DNA from: Oehlia diaphana
Taxonomy: Eukaryota > Glomeromycota > Glomeromycetes > Glomerales > Glomeraceae
NCBI GenBank assembly: GCA_003833135.1
Contig: QZLH01000732.1
Span: 5,371-52,139 of the forward strand
DNA: 46,769 nucleotides
Direction: 5' to 3'
The notes under the pieces were generated by a model. That model worked only from the letters and a program-made list of their open reading frames with translations, had not been told where the DNA came from and did not search any database. Position numbers and translations under genes: made by a program. Below, piece after piece: positions 12,401-22,944 of this stretch. Position 1 is the first letter of the stretch, and each line of letters starts with the position of its first letter.

Positions 12401-13135
12401 AGATTATATAAATTCACAAACTTTATATAGTAGCCGACGCCATCTAAATCATGTGATTATGAATCTATCCGCAGTGTAAACCAAATAATTAATATATCAG
12501 CTAATAAGTTCTAAAGTAAATAAATTCAATAAAGCTACTCATGAATAAATAATCAATGAAAAATTATAAATTAACATTCAATTTCATATTTCAAAAGGAA
12601 TATAAATTCTGAGGTAAAAGCTATTGAAAAATTTTGTTATACTCAAAAAACGAAATTAGATATCAAGAATTCTTTTAAGTACTCGAGATCATTTTTCAAC
12701 AGTGTACTGTACTAGAATCTGTGAACTGTTCATGAATTTCTTTACCATTAGCACTTATCCATATCCAAAAAGTAAGTTAGTACGTTTTCTTTATTGTTGG
12801 CACTTATTCAGTATCCAAAGATTAAGATAGTACGGGAATGCAAGGTTTTATTTTAATTTCGATCATTCGCCTTTGGTTCATTATTACATTCGATCAAAAT
12901 CAAATATATTTTCCATTATTAATCCCTATAATTAATAACTGAAAAAAACATCATATAAAAATTTGATTATCAATTTTAAAAAATATTTATTCATACAACA
13001 ACAGAAAGAACAAAAATAAAATTTCTCTCATATTTTTACTCAAAATAACATATTCAGTTATTTTATAATCTTTATTAAAAGAATCTATGTAAATTTAATA
13101 AAAATTGCTTCATAATTCAACCCCATTTTTTATTT
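9470..13135. other. 3.7-kb region without a convincing gene
   Basis: Only short open frames occur. Two could be remnants of a coiled-coil gene: an open run about 11944-12062 encoding ...FMINEVQQLKNRFIDLVDK... and another about 12244-12325 encoding ...TDKFIHQLVELKKQNEN.... Neither has a supportable start or splice context. A divergent duplication of about 50 bp lies at 12737-12834. The 3' end holds the downstream region of the nucleoporin gene. Confidence 0.4.
12737..12834. repeat. Imperfect direct duplication, about 50 bp
   Basis: Two adjacent copies (12737-12784 and 12785-12834) share TTTCTTTA, GCACTTAT, ATCCAAA and end in TAGTACG. They are clearly related but diverged. No function is apparent. 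Confidence 0.6.
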
Positions 13136-15636
13136 TCATCGTTTGGGAAAAGTAAACGAGCTAGTAGTAGTGGTTGTGGTAGGTCGAAAATTAAACGGGG
13201 GTTTATTACTTGTTTGACCAAACGCATTTGATTGGCTTGGTTGGCCAAACGCATTTGATTGACTTGGTTGGCCAAAATTTGATTGACCTGGTTGGCCAAA
13301 CGCATTTGATTGACCTGGTTGACCGAATAAACTTGCTTGGCTGGTCTGGCTTGGTTGTCCGAATAAACTGGGTTGAGTTGACTGCCCGAATTGGCTTGGT
13401 TGTCCAAACATGCTGGGTTGACTAGTTTGTCCGAACAAACTGGTGGATTGACCGTAGCTAGATTGACCAAATAGGCTTGGTTGACTGGCGGCCTGTCCAA
13501 AGCCAGATTGACCAAATAAGCTTGGTTGACTGGTGCTTTGCCCAAAATTGGATTGTCCAAATAAACTTGGTTGACTGGTACTTTGCCCAAAATTAGATTG
13601 TCCAAATAAACTTGGTTGACTGGCGGCCTGTCCAAAGCCAGATTGACCAAATAAGCTTGGTTGACTGGTGCTTTGCCCAAAATTAGATTGTCCAAATAAA
13701 CTTGGTTGACTGGCGGGTTGGCCAAAATTAGATTGTCCAAATAAATTTGGTTGACTAGTGGTTTGACCAAATAAGCTCTGCTGACTACCAAATAAGCTAG
13801 ATTGGCTAGTGGATTGACCAAATAAATTAGTTTGGCCAAATAAACTAGTTTGACTGGATTGACCGAATAAATTGGGTTGACTCGGTTGGACAAGAGGTTG
13901 AGTGGCTGGTCTAATTAATTCAATTTGACTGGGTGGATTTAATTGATTAAGTTGAGCAGCTGATGTTACTACCGGAAGGTTTTTTGCCAACTCTTGTGCC
14001 GGCTTTCTTTCATTAAAAGAAGTCTCACGAGCAACTAATGCAAAATTTGAGATTAATAAAGTAATCCTCAGGATCAAATAATTTATAAGATTACTTACTA
14101 TCTATGCTCGGCTCCTTTTGTATTTCAAATGGATTAGAATTATCATGAGAATAGATTCTTCGAAATCTGAGATATTTTTCTCGAAGTTTATCCATTTCTT
14201 CATGTAACGTTGCCACCTTTCCAGTAATAACCATAAAACTTTGATGTTGACTACGCATAGACTCATTAAGTGAAGCGAGTTCTTTATCTACATAAATTAT
14301 TAATTATTAAACAATAATTGAACTAAAGTTGAAACTTGATGGAATCATTAAAAGTAATTTCACGTACTCTCAGTATCATTACTGCGATTTTGAGCCAACG
14401 AAGAAAAGTGTCGTTCTATTTCCTATATAATCGGTAAAAGATTAATAATATATTAAATACCGACGAAATAAGATCAAGTTTTAGAAAAAAGCTAACATCA
14501 ATCGTAGAAGAATATTGCCGTAATCGTTCTTCAAAAGAAATTACAAGATCATGATAATATCTATTAAAAATAATTAAATCAATATAAAATCTTTAAAATA
14601 AACAAATATAAGCTAGTGTGAGTCAAACATACTTTGCGAATATACTATCTCCAATTTGTAAAATGTTTCCGCTTTGCCCTTGAGAAGCAGCGTCGTAAAA
14701 ACGTTTACCGTTATCTACCATCTTAATTTGATCCTCTAAATCTTTCAATCGCTCGTCTATTTGACTATGAGTAGTCCGTAATTCATTCATCAAGGAGGCC
14801 AATTTCTATACGGTATATGTTCAGCAGGTTAGCCTGGCCTACATGTGGACAATCGATTATTGTCACACAATGAATAAAAACGCCAAATGATAATTTGCTA
14901 TAATAAAATATTAACGCAACCTGAAATAATGTTCGAGACTCATTCGCAACTTCTTTTACATAATCATTCAAATCCGGTAGATGTGTGGATTCAATATTAG
15001 ACATTATTAATTTTTGATTTTGTATATATTGCCTGAAAATATGTCAAGGAAATAATAATAAAAAAAATTCTAAATCGTATTTATTAGTATAATTTTACAG
15101 AAAATTTCTTCGGTCAAAGGATACTCTATATCAACAATTAACTTTTGATCTGATTCACTAAGATCTGAGAATTTTGTTGCTTTTGTTATATTTGCGGTTA
15201 GTTGTCCCCTAAAAAACATTTAATTCAATTAAATTAAATTTAATTAAGAAATTTGTAAAGTTTCAATGAAGCATGATAACACTAACCCTTGTGCTAGTCT
15301 AATTAGTGTCCTGTAAGTATCAAATAAGTCCCAGTTAGGTTTAATTTATAAATAATAAATAAATAATAATAAATTATAAACGTACTTCTCTATTTCTGAT
15401 GTCGTTTGAGTTGTAGAACCTATACTAACTGTTGGGCCTCCTAGTGTATTACCAAAATTGAAACCTGATCCTCCGGTAGATAACGTATTTAATTTCAAAC
15501 CACGTCCAAAACCGGTGGAAGAATTATTAAGTGAACCGAAACTAAAAGGTCTACATAAGTAAAATAGAGTTTTAGTAGGGAAGTCTCGTCTGTTACTATA
15601 AAATAATACTGAAATTTATCCTTACTGTTGCGCCAT
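13136..15636 (-). CDS. NUP58: FG-repeat nucleoporin Nup58/Nup49 family
   Basis: Component of the central-channel Nup62-Nup54-Nup58 (yeast Nsp1-Nup57-Nup49) complex, which forms the permeability barrier and binds transport receptors. Ten exons on the minus strand: 15636-15626, 15550-15386, 15310-15287, 15208-15125, 15032-14921, 14805-14633, 14560-14497, 14422-14368, 14287-14099 and 14034-13136, giving 591 aa, close to vertebrate Nup58 (about 600). A short N-terminal FG region (MAQQPFSFGS..., FNFG) is followed by a helical coiled-coil core (about 65-290) and a C-terminal domain rich in SLFGQ repeats. The two-sided FG layout is more like vertebrate Nup58 than yeast Nup49. Intron 4 has U12-type signals. 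It is head-to-head with the bL27m gene, 217 bp apart. Family assignment is firm; Nup58 versus Nup49 naming is a matter of convention. Confidence 0.9.
13440..13745 (-). repeat. 45-bp coding repeat array (SxFGQxxSQPSLFGQ)
   Basis: About six near-identical 15-residue units of the form SNFGQSTSQPSLFGQ or SGFGQAASQPSLFGQ lie in tandem in the last exon of the nucleoporin gene. The variants occur in a higher-order pattern in which the SG-FGQAA type recurs every third unit. Copy number is likely to vary. The 45-bp period also keeps other frames open, giving false overlapping open frames. Confidence 0.9.
15033..15124 (-). other. U12-type GT-AG intron (intron 4 of NUP58)
   Basis: The 92-nt intron starts GTATCCTTT, the exact minor-spliceosome 5' consensus, and contains TTCCTTGAC (15051-15043) with the branch A 11 nt from the 3' AG. 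Using this donor joins ...LIVDIE to QYIQNQKL... in frame; the nearest standard alternative donor (after TTTTCT) runs into a stop. Confidence 0.85.
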
Positions 15637-15853
15637 GTTCAAATGTTAAAAGAGATTAATCAATGCGCTATTAATATTAGATTACCGTTATAAGTGTTAT
15701 TGTAACTCATTATCTAAGCCACTCATTTGTGATTGGTTCGTATACTAGTTAAATTTTTGATAGTAATCTCCGTAAACGAATTTTCGCTTGAGATGAAAAA
15801 ATAACTAATTAAATCCGTATATAAACAAATTTTTTTTTTTTTAGAGTAATATA
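15637..15853. promoter_or_regulatory. Bidirectional promoter of NUP58 and mrpl27
   Basis: Only 217 bp separate the two start codons. It contains an inverted CCAAT box (GATTGG near 15731) within a block CTAAGCCAC...GATTGGTTC that recurs upstream of the DHHC gene. Promoter function is inferred from position and the duplicated block. Confidence 0.6.
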
Positions 15854-16606
15854 ATGTCTTCTATATATCTTTCTAACGTTTCCCGAAGTTTTCGACAAGT
15901 TTATTATAAAAAACCAATTCCGATTTCGATCAAATATAAAAATGGGTCTTTATTGCAAAAGCAAAATGGTTAATTTATTATCATTCTATATATTTTAGGA
16001 TTATTATTTCTTTTGAAAAGTGATAATAAATGTCATTTTTGATTATCAGAGGTAAATACGATACAACAACGGTGGGCTACAAAGAAAGCTGGAGGATCAT
16101 CACATAATAACCGTGATTCGCCTGGTAAACGTTTAGGAATAAAGAAATCTGACGGTTAAGTATCATTTAAAATTATTATTTTTTTTTTTAAAAAAAAAAA
16201 AATTTATTATTAATTTATATAAATTTTATGTAGGCGAATATGTCAAAGCAGGAAATATCATTGTTCGACAACATGGTACAAAATTTCATCCGGGTGAACA
16301 TGTACGCATCTTTAAAATAATTTAATTTATATAAATTATATATTAAATTTTTATGTGTATTAGGTAAAAATAGGAAAAGATTTTACGATACAAGCATTAC
16401 AACCAGGTTACGTAAAATTTTATACGTATCCAGAAAGACCAGAAAGGAGATATATTGGAATCATATTTGATCCGAATGATAAATTACCAAGAGCGCCTAC
16501 TGATCCAAGATCACGTAGATTTGATCTAATTGATTTAATAACTTATAATGAAAAATTAAAGAAATCCCGTGAATATGCGATGAATCTTCGTCAAAATGAT
16601 TCTTAA
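15854..16606 (+). CDS. mrpl27: Mitochondrial large-subunit ribosomal protein bL27m
   Basis: Structural protein of the mitochondrial 54S/large ribosomal subunit near the peptidyl-transferase centre. Exons 15854-15968, 16050-16154, 16234-16301 and 16364-16606 give 176 aa. The basic N-terminal region (residues 1-45, rich in S, R, K, Y) fits a mitochondrial targeting sequence. The L27 core is clear: [59 protein letters not shown] and then a Q-PGYVKFY strand. A fungal C-terminal extension ([13 protein letters not shown]... to the end) is longer than bacterial L27. The start is the first ATG downstream of the T-run; no earlier in-frame ATG was noted. Confidence 0.95.
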
Positions 16607-16993
16607 TAAGTATATTATTTGAAAAGATAGATTATAAATGAATTTTCATTTTAAAGAGACATTTGTTAAATTATTATGTATTTTGATAGGTGAAATTAAA
16701 GTTCGTATGAAATATAAACTTCTCATGCGTATTGTTATTTTTCATTCATCACTTCATAATAAATACTAAAGATGGAAAAACTGTTATTTACATTATAATG
16801 AGAATAAAAAAGGAAATGTAATAATTAATAAGAATGCATTTACAAAGTTAAAATTAAATTACGCTGTGTATAATAAATGTGCATATCAACTTTCAGCATA
16901 GATTTGGATGAAAAGGAATTAAACATTACAATAGGAAATTCTCATCACCCTATCGCATTAATTAAAAGTTCTTTATTGATACATTTTCATTGT

Positions 16994-17160
16994 TAATTAC
17001 CTAAGCCACCTATTTATGATTGGTTCATTATTGTGTCGTAAGTTTGCATATAAAAAAATCTAAAAGTTTGAACAAAAGAAAAAAAAAAACCTTGTGTCGG
17101 AGAACTTTCCTTAGTTCTCGCAAACTTAAATATATAAGCGAATTTTCGCCTTAGAGATGA
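16994..17160 (+). promoter_or_regulatory. Upstream block of the DHHC gene, diverged copy of the NUP58/mrpl27 promoter
   Basis: ATTACCTAAGCCACC...TGATTGGTTCA at 16994-17030 matches ATTATCTAAGCCACT...TGATTGGTTCG at 15709-15741. A second shared block, CGAATTTTCGCyT..AGATGA, lies at 17139-17160 and 15777-15795. Between the two blocks the downstream copy has an extra stretch holding the inverted repeat GAGAACT-N6-AGTTCTC (about 17099-17120). Confidence 0.6.
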
Positions 17161-17266
17161 GGATATAGTAAAGGAAATCAACTTTTTAACGACTAATAAC
17201 GAAAAATACACCTTTTAAAGAGCAAAATTTTTTTTTAAAAAAAACCAAACTGTTTACAGTCACTTC

Positions 17267-18822
17267 TTGCTTTCTATTTACATCAAATATCACTTCATTA
17301 CCGCTATCCAATATTCATCCTTCATTCCGCAAATGAAATATCACAGATTACCACGTTCTAGTTCCAGTCATGGCTTTACTTCTTCTGACACATGGTTAAA
17401 CTATTTTACGTGTTTTAATTTGTTCTTTTTTTCCTCAGCAAATAGCCACTTTAAACGTACCACAAACGCGTGGTATAGAACCCATGGTTATCATACTCCT
17501 TTTGATATTTGGCTTGTCTTGCAATGGATAGTTATAATATTATTAATTACAGGATACTATGGATTTTCAATAAAATTCATAGTTAAAGATGAAGAATATG
17601 AAGAGCAAGCGTTTCTCAAGGAATATGATGTTTATAATGTTCACAGGAGATCAACTTGGAATTTTTTGGGATTCTTTTTTATTTTTATTGTAATTTTTAC
17701 CAGCATAAAAGTTTCATTAACTGATACAGCAGATGCTCATGTGATGAGAGAAGGAAAGGAAAGAGATATGTCATATGCAAGAACAACAGGAATTCCAGTT
17801 GTTGTGGATGGCTGGTGTTATATTTGTAGATCTAATGTGTAAGTACGAATTGATTTTGACGCATTTACTACAACATTATAAAGACTCAATGGAAACATTT
17901 AATTTACAGAGGATCAGGTACAAGACATTGTAAATATTGTAATAAGGTAAATTTAATTTTTTATAAAAATGCCTTAATATTTTTTTTTTTTTTTTTTTGC
18001 TTAGTTTCTCAATTTTTTATTAAAGTGCGTAAAAGGTTTTGATCATCATTGTCGATGGCTAAATTGCTGTATCGCGGAAGCCAATTATAGGACGTTCATA
18101 TTATTTATAATATCTTCTTTTATCGCGTCAACAATGAGCCTTTGGCTTGCACTTTGCGCTATAAATGTATATTTTGGTGCGGAAACGATTGACGATTATT
18201 TCATGAGCCGTATGTATAAATTCAAATTTCAAATAAAAGGTTTAAACCGTTAAAATAACTTATCTAAATTTGTATTCTATTCTCTTGTATTTTAGTTTAT
18301 GAGATATTTTCTCCATCAACTCCTTATATCATAGTTATTGGGTTATTTATTAACCTTATCCTAATAATAGTAAGTTTATGTGTTGTATTATTTGTTGGAC
18401 ATTTATTATTCTTTCACATCAGATTATGTAAGTATTTCTTATATTTATTATTATGTTTGGAAATAATATTAATTTTTACTGATTTTATTGATCTTCTATA
18501 AAGACTTGATGGATATGACAACAGTTGAATATTTGAGTCATCAACAGCAAGGGAGATATTATAGTGATAATTACGAAGATGAAGATGATGAGAACCCATG
18601 GAGAAGACCTTATTATCCTAATCCATGGAGACGGAGAATCATGGGAGGGATTAGAAAACTTTACATAGTGAGTGAATGACATTTATTTTTGTTACTATTA
18701 GTAAAAACAATATTCTCAAGAGCTATAATATATCTTAGTTTGCACGGTGCTGCAAGAAAAAAAGTAAGTATAAATATAGAGGAAGAGATTCAGTTTATGG
18801 ATTTGATGTAAATAATGTGTAA
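17267..18822 (+). CDS. DHHC-type protein S-palmitoyltransferase (ZDHHC1/11-like)
   Basis: Integral-membrane enzyme that transfers palmitate to cysteines of proteins. Exons 17267-17838, 17910-17946, 18026-18209, 18296-18427, 18504-18667 and 18739-18822 give up to 390 aa. Two membrane segments (about residues 82-103 and 128-147) precede the cysteine-rich domain CYICRSN...RHCKYCNKC..FDHHCRWLNCC, with the intact DHHC active site. Two more membrane segments follow, then a TTxE-like motif (MTTVEYL) and a basic tail. The NAWYRTHGYHTPFD start of the first helix resembles the ZDHHC1 family. The start is uncertain: an in-frame Met at 17333 may be used, and a Phe-rich tract at about 17400-17444 looks like a short unspliced intron ending TTCCTCAG. 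Transcribed in tandem after mrpl27 and convergent with MGE1. Confidence 0.9.
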
Positions 18823-19683
18823 AGTTGACAATTATGACTCTCGCTGGATGAGAGCGAAGAATTATTTTATATATTATATATTAGCGAATTTGGTTAAATA
18901 TATGTATCTATTGTTTAATTTACACGCTGGACGATATATATAATTTAATTTGTAAATTTTTTTTTTTTTTTGGTATGTGATTTTAATATAATCAGCCGTT
19001 TATGGTATAAATACCAGTTTACAATGAAAAATTATTATTTATAAAATTCATTTTATTTCAGCAACTTCCTTAATATATATATAAGTAAAATTAAATAGAA
19101 TTAGTTAATAGAATTCTAATAAATAAATTAAATAAATTAATAAATTTTTAAAACGTACTCTACCTACTACTTACATTGATTCTATTGATTCTGTATGAGT
19201 TAAACCCTATAATTATCTAATGTTATTCAACTTTTAGATGATATAAATATCTATAAATTATATTTTCAATTTTTCCTTTTAAATTAATAACTAATAATAA
19301 TGAGATGTCAAAAAACTTTTTCGAATAATTTTATTATCTTTAGCCCTTCAGCATGTAGAACTACTCTATTATTGTACCGTATAAGAATAAATTGCAAAAG
19401 AATCTTGTAAAAGAATTTGATTTATAAATTATGATAAATGAATTGCGTGAAACACATCCACGATTTAAAACCTGCATTTCCAATTAAGCTAATTAAAATA
19501 ATTTTGGATTATATATATTAATTTTATTAAAAAATTATTAAAACTATAAAACTATTTAACTATTTAAATGTTATATATGAAGATATGAAGAAAAACTACT
19601 TGTTTAACAAAATTACATAATTTTTATATGCTTACAGAATTTCTTTATTCCCATTTTTATGTGAACTAATCTTTCACTAAAAT
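18823..19683. other. Convergent intergenic region
   Basis: Between the 3' ends of the DHHC gene and MGE1. AT-rich with a T-run near 18959-18971 and several AATAAA-like words. No gene seen. Confidence 0.5.
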
Positions 19684-20445
19684 CTAACTATTATTAACTC
19701 CAACCTGAGCAGGCCTAATAACTCTACCAAATAAAGAATAACCAACTTTTTGTACATCACAAACAATTCCAGGTTCTTTATTAGGGTCATTAACTTGATA
19801 AATAGCTTCATGAAGATTAGGATCGAATTTTTGACCTAAAGGTTCAATTTTTTCAACACCATGTCTCCTTAAAATATTTAATAATTCAGATTCAGTTAAA
19901 GAAACTCCGGTGTATAAATTAACTAAATGAGGATTGTTTTGAGTATCATTGCGAACTTCAGCAGGAACAGAAGATAAAGCTAGATTTAAAATATCTACTG
20001 TATTAAGTAAATCTTTGGCAAATTTTTGTATAGCAAATTGTGCTGTACTTTCTACTTCTTTACGTGTACGTTCTCGTAAATTTTCCATATCTGCTAAACA
20101 CCTAAGATAACTATCCTAAATAAAATATATATATATATATATAGTTGTTTTAAAGAATATTTAATAAAATTTTCTTTTTTTTTTTCTTTTTTGATTAAAA
20201 TTTTATTTAGATACCTTAAGCTCAGCTATTTGTTTATCTTTTACAGCAGAATCATCGATTTCTTCAACTTTTTCAGTTTTTTCAGAAGCTGGGGCATTAT
20301 TACTGTTGTTAGTATCATTTTCTTGAGCCGCTGTTGATAATAATATTCTGTGTGGCGGTCTTGTTATTCTTATTGAAGATGATAAAAAGGAACCTTTTAC
20401 ATTATTAAATAATCCTCTACGAAATAATGACAAAGATAATGACAT
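19684..20445 (-). CDS. MGE1: Mitochondrial GrpE-type nucleotide exchange factor
   Basis: Exchange factor for mitochondrial Hsp70 (Ssc1), acting in the matrix in protein import and folding. Two exons on the minus strand (20445-20215 and 20115-19684) give 220 aa, the usual length for fungal Mge1. Residues 1-40 are rich in R, S and L without acids, a good mitochondrial presequence. A low-complexity linker leads into the long dimerisation helix (KDKQIAELK then DSYLRCLADMENLRERTRKE). The C-terminal beta domain ends with the GrpE signature GYSLFGRVIRPAQVGV. Divergent from MED10 with 324 bp between starts. Confidence 0.95.
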
Positions 20446-20769
20446 TTTTGAAGTTTATTAAAGAATTGATTTTTTTTTGATTTTTTTTCAACTTATAGAT
20501 GTAAAAAAAAATTTTTTTTTTTTATCAGCTATATATTGTCGATTGTGTTACAAAAAAGGTCATAGTAAATCTGTGGATAAATGTCGTAATACATAACTAA
20601 CGTAATTTGGTAAATTACATAATGCATTCATAAAAAAATAAATATATAAACAGCAGAAAATTCAATTTTCTCGCCAGAAAAATATAACCTTTAACCGACC
20701 TTTTTGATCTTATAATTTATATTAACATAATATAAATCTAGACAAATTTTCATTTTCAGGTTTATATTA
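20446..20769. promoter_or_regulatory. Divergent promoter region MGE1/MED10
   Basis: 324 bp between two opposite start codons, with T- and A-runs next to the MGE1 start. No specific site could be named. Confidence 0.45.
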
Positions 20770-21529
20770 ATGGGACCCATGATGATGACAACTGCTACTG
20801 AAACTGAACAGCCGCCACAGCAAAATGCACAGCAAAATGCACAGCAAAATGGACACAGCGATCCACGATCACAACTTGAAGACACTATAGACAATCTTCT
20901 TATTAAAATATGGGAGATAATGGTACAATTAAACGATTATAATCCGAACCCAGATCAAAAATGGGTATTATCTCATACTTTGTATGTTGAACTTTCGAAT
21001 TTTGTTTTGCAATTAAAAATTATAAAGTTTCTCAATTTATTTTATATCAATAGATCGGATTTAGCTGTCTGTTTTGATGAAATACATAAACTTCAAGAAA
21101 AAATTAAACATATTGAAGTTCCATTAGAAGTGATAGAGTAATTTAATTTATTTTTTAATAAATTTTTTTTTATATATTTATAATATTTCTTATTTACAAT
21201 TTATGTTTTCATTTATTTTCACGTAGATATATCGACGAAGGACGTAATCCTGATAAATTTATGATGGATTACGTAGAAGAAGTGACGGAAGAAAGTGCAT
21301 CAATGAATGTAAAAAATGAAGCAATAAAAGTAATAAATACGATAAGCATTACATATGTTTTATTTTTCTTTTATAATTCTTTCCTTCAATAATATTAACA
21401 TTTTATTGGATATTAATTTAGGATTTTTCAAATTTGCTTCTTGAACAACTTCAGGAATCATTTCCAGAACAAACAGATTTTTATAAGCAATGTCAATCAA
21501 GCAAATCTACAACAGCAAATGGACATTAA
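20770..21529 (+). CDS. MED10: Mediator complex subunit 10
   Basis: Middle-module subunit of Mediator (yeast Nut2), which links activators to RNA polymerase II. Exons 20770-20981, 21054-21137, 21227-21329 and 21422-21529 give 168 aa. A Gln/Asn-rich N-terminus contains three QQNAQQN-type repeats. The Med10 domain follows: QLEDTIDNLLIKIWEIM, then LSDLAVCFDEIHKLQEKI, and the highly conserved VPLEVIEYIDEGRNPDKFM. Ends with QESFPEQTDFYKQ. The first intron (20982-21053) is open in frame, so an unspliced reading gives a false longer product. Confidence 0.93.
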
Positions 21530-21641
21530 TCGTAAATTTAAATTTTCTATTTTCATCACTTGTTTACGATATATAATCGATTATCAAATATAATAATCCC
21601 ACAACTTTATTAAAACTCAACCAAAAAAAAAAAAAAAAAAT

Positions 21642-22661
21642 TTAACTATTTTGATCCCGCATCATATCTAACATATCTTTAAGAGCTAATCTAGTCTTAT
21701 CTTCGCTCCATTCATCATCACCAATATCATCAACTAATTGAAAAAAATCATAATTAGATACATTAACAAATTAAACAAAAAAAAATATATATTTATATAT
21801 AAATAACACAATAAATATATATGATAAATACTCACTTATTTCATGATCATCATCGCTTTCATGTGTAGGTAAAGTTTTGCTCTCTATTGAAATTATATCT
21901 GTCATCTCTTCGTCTTGGCTAATATCATAGTCTTCTTCATCCAACTTTTGTAACTTGCGCAATGCATTATTTAAATTATCTTTAATGTTAAATTCTGAAG
22001 ATTTTTCCGTTAATGTTCCATTTTGAAATTCTGATTCTCCTGTTTCTGAAATATTTGGCGATGATAGCGTTAACAAATCGAATGAATCGGTTATGTCATT
22101 TCCTGCTCCCGCTTTCACTAATGGTTTCTGTATGACCGATTCATTATATTCAGAACCGGGTGAATTCCCCAAAGTTGAAGTCTCGTTCTCAATTTCATCC
22201 GTATTCTGCATTAATAAACCAAGTTCAATAAAAAATGGAATGAATAGATAAAATTTGTTTAAATTATTGTAGATGTAAATATACCACTTGCATAAGATTA
22301 TTTGTATTATCATCTAAACTAGAATCTTGTGAATTTTCAGTTGTTCTTTTTTCCTTTAACATTTGAACAAGTACTTCTTCTTCAGACTTTGCTTTTGCGT
22401 GTTGTTCATTTAAATCTAGCCATAAAGACTTTAAATCCTCGTATTCTTTTGTGAGATAACATTCTAATTCCGTGAATTCGTTCCTAGATACGTTAGAAAA
22501 ACGATAATTAAATTATAAAGATTTAAACAATAAATATTATTAAAAAATCTAAGAACATACTTTTTTCTTCTTATTTAATACCTTAATCTTGGGATCGATG
22601 AACTATCGAGCAATTGTGTAGTATTATGATGACGCATTCGTGAAGTCTTTTCTTGTGGCAT
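21642..22661 (-). CDS. Unrecognised acidic coiled-coil protein
   Basis: I do not recognise this gene. Four exons on the minus strand (22661-22582, 22483-22288, 22205-21836, 21733-21642) join in frame to 245 aa, with standard GT-AG splice sites. Residues about 28-75 form an amphipathic coiled coil (FTELECYLTKEYEDLKSLW, then EEEVLVQMLKEKR). The middle is Ser/Thr/Asn/Glu-rich and probably disordered. A second short helix (LNNALRKLQKLDEEDYDI) and a very acidic stretch follow, and the protein ends DDIGDDEWSEDKTRLALKD plus a Met-rich helix. No membrane segment or enzyme motif is seen. Divergent from PAT1 with 283 bp between starts, and its 3' end is 112 bp from that of MED10. It could be a small scaffold or complex subunit; that is speculation. 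Confidence 0.7.
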
Positions 22662-22944
22662 TAAAAATGGTGAAAGAATAATGATTATTTAAATCAAATT
22701 TATGTAACAATTACAATTTATCTATTATATGCGTATCACAATCAACATATACCAGTTTAAGAAAAAGTAGCACTGAAAAAAAAAAATGATTCCGTAATTG
22801 GATAAAACGTGCCCAAACCTAAAAGTTGGTTTAATTTCTAATAGGCTACCCAAAAGTGTTTTCCGTCGAATATCGATAGAGAGAGTTATCGTATAATTTT
22901 TTTTTCAGATCACAAGGTGAAACGAAGATAAGAGACAGATAATA
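22662..22944. promoter_or_regulatory. Divergent promoter region, unknown acidic gene / PAT1
   Basis: 283 bp between opposite start codons, AT-rich, no named site seen. Confidence 0.45.

Noticed and set aside
13117..13893. 258-codon open frame on the minus strand and a 71-codon frame on the plus strand over the NUP58 repeats
   Set aside because: Both arise because a 45-bp repeat keeps several frames open; the FG frame fits a known family and the splice phases.
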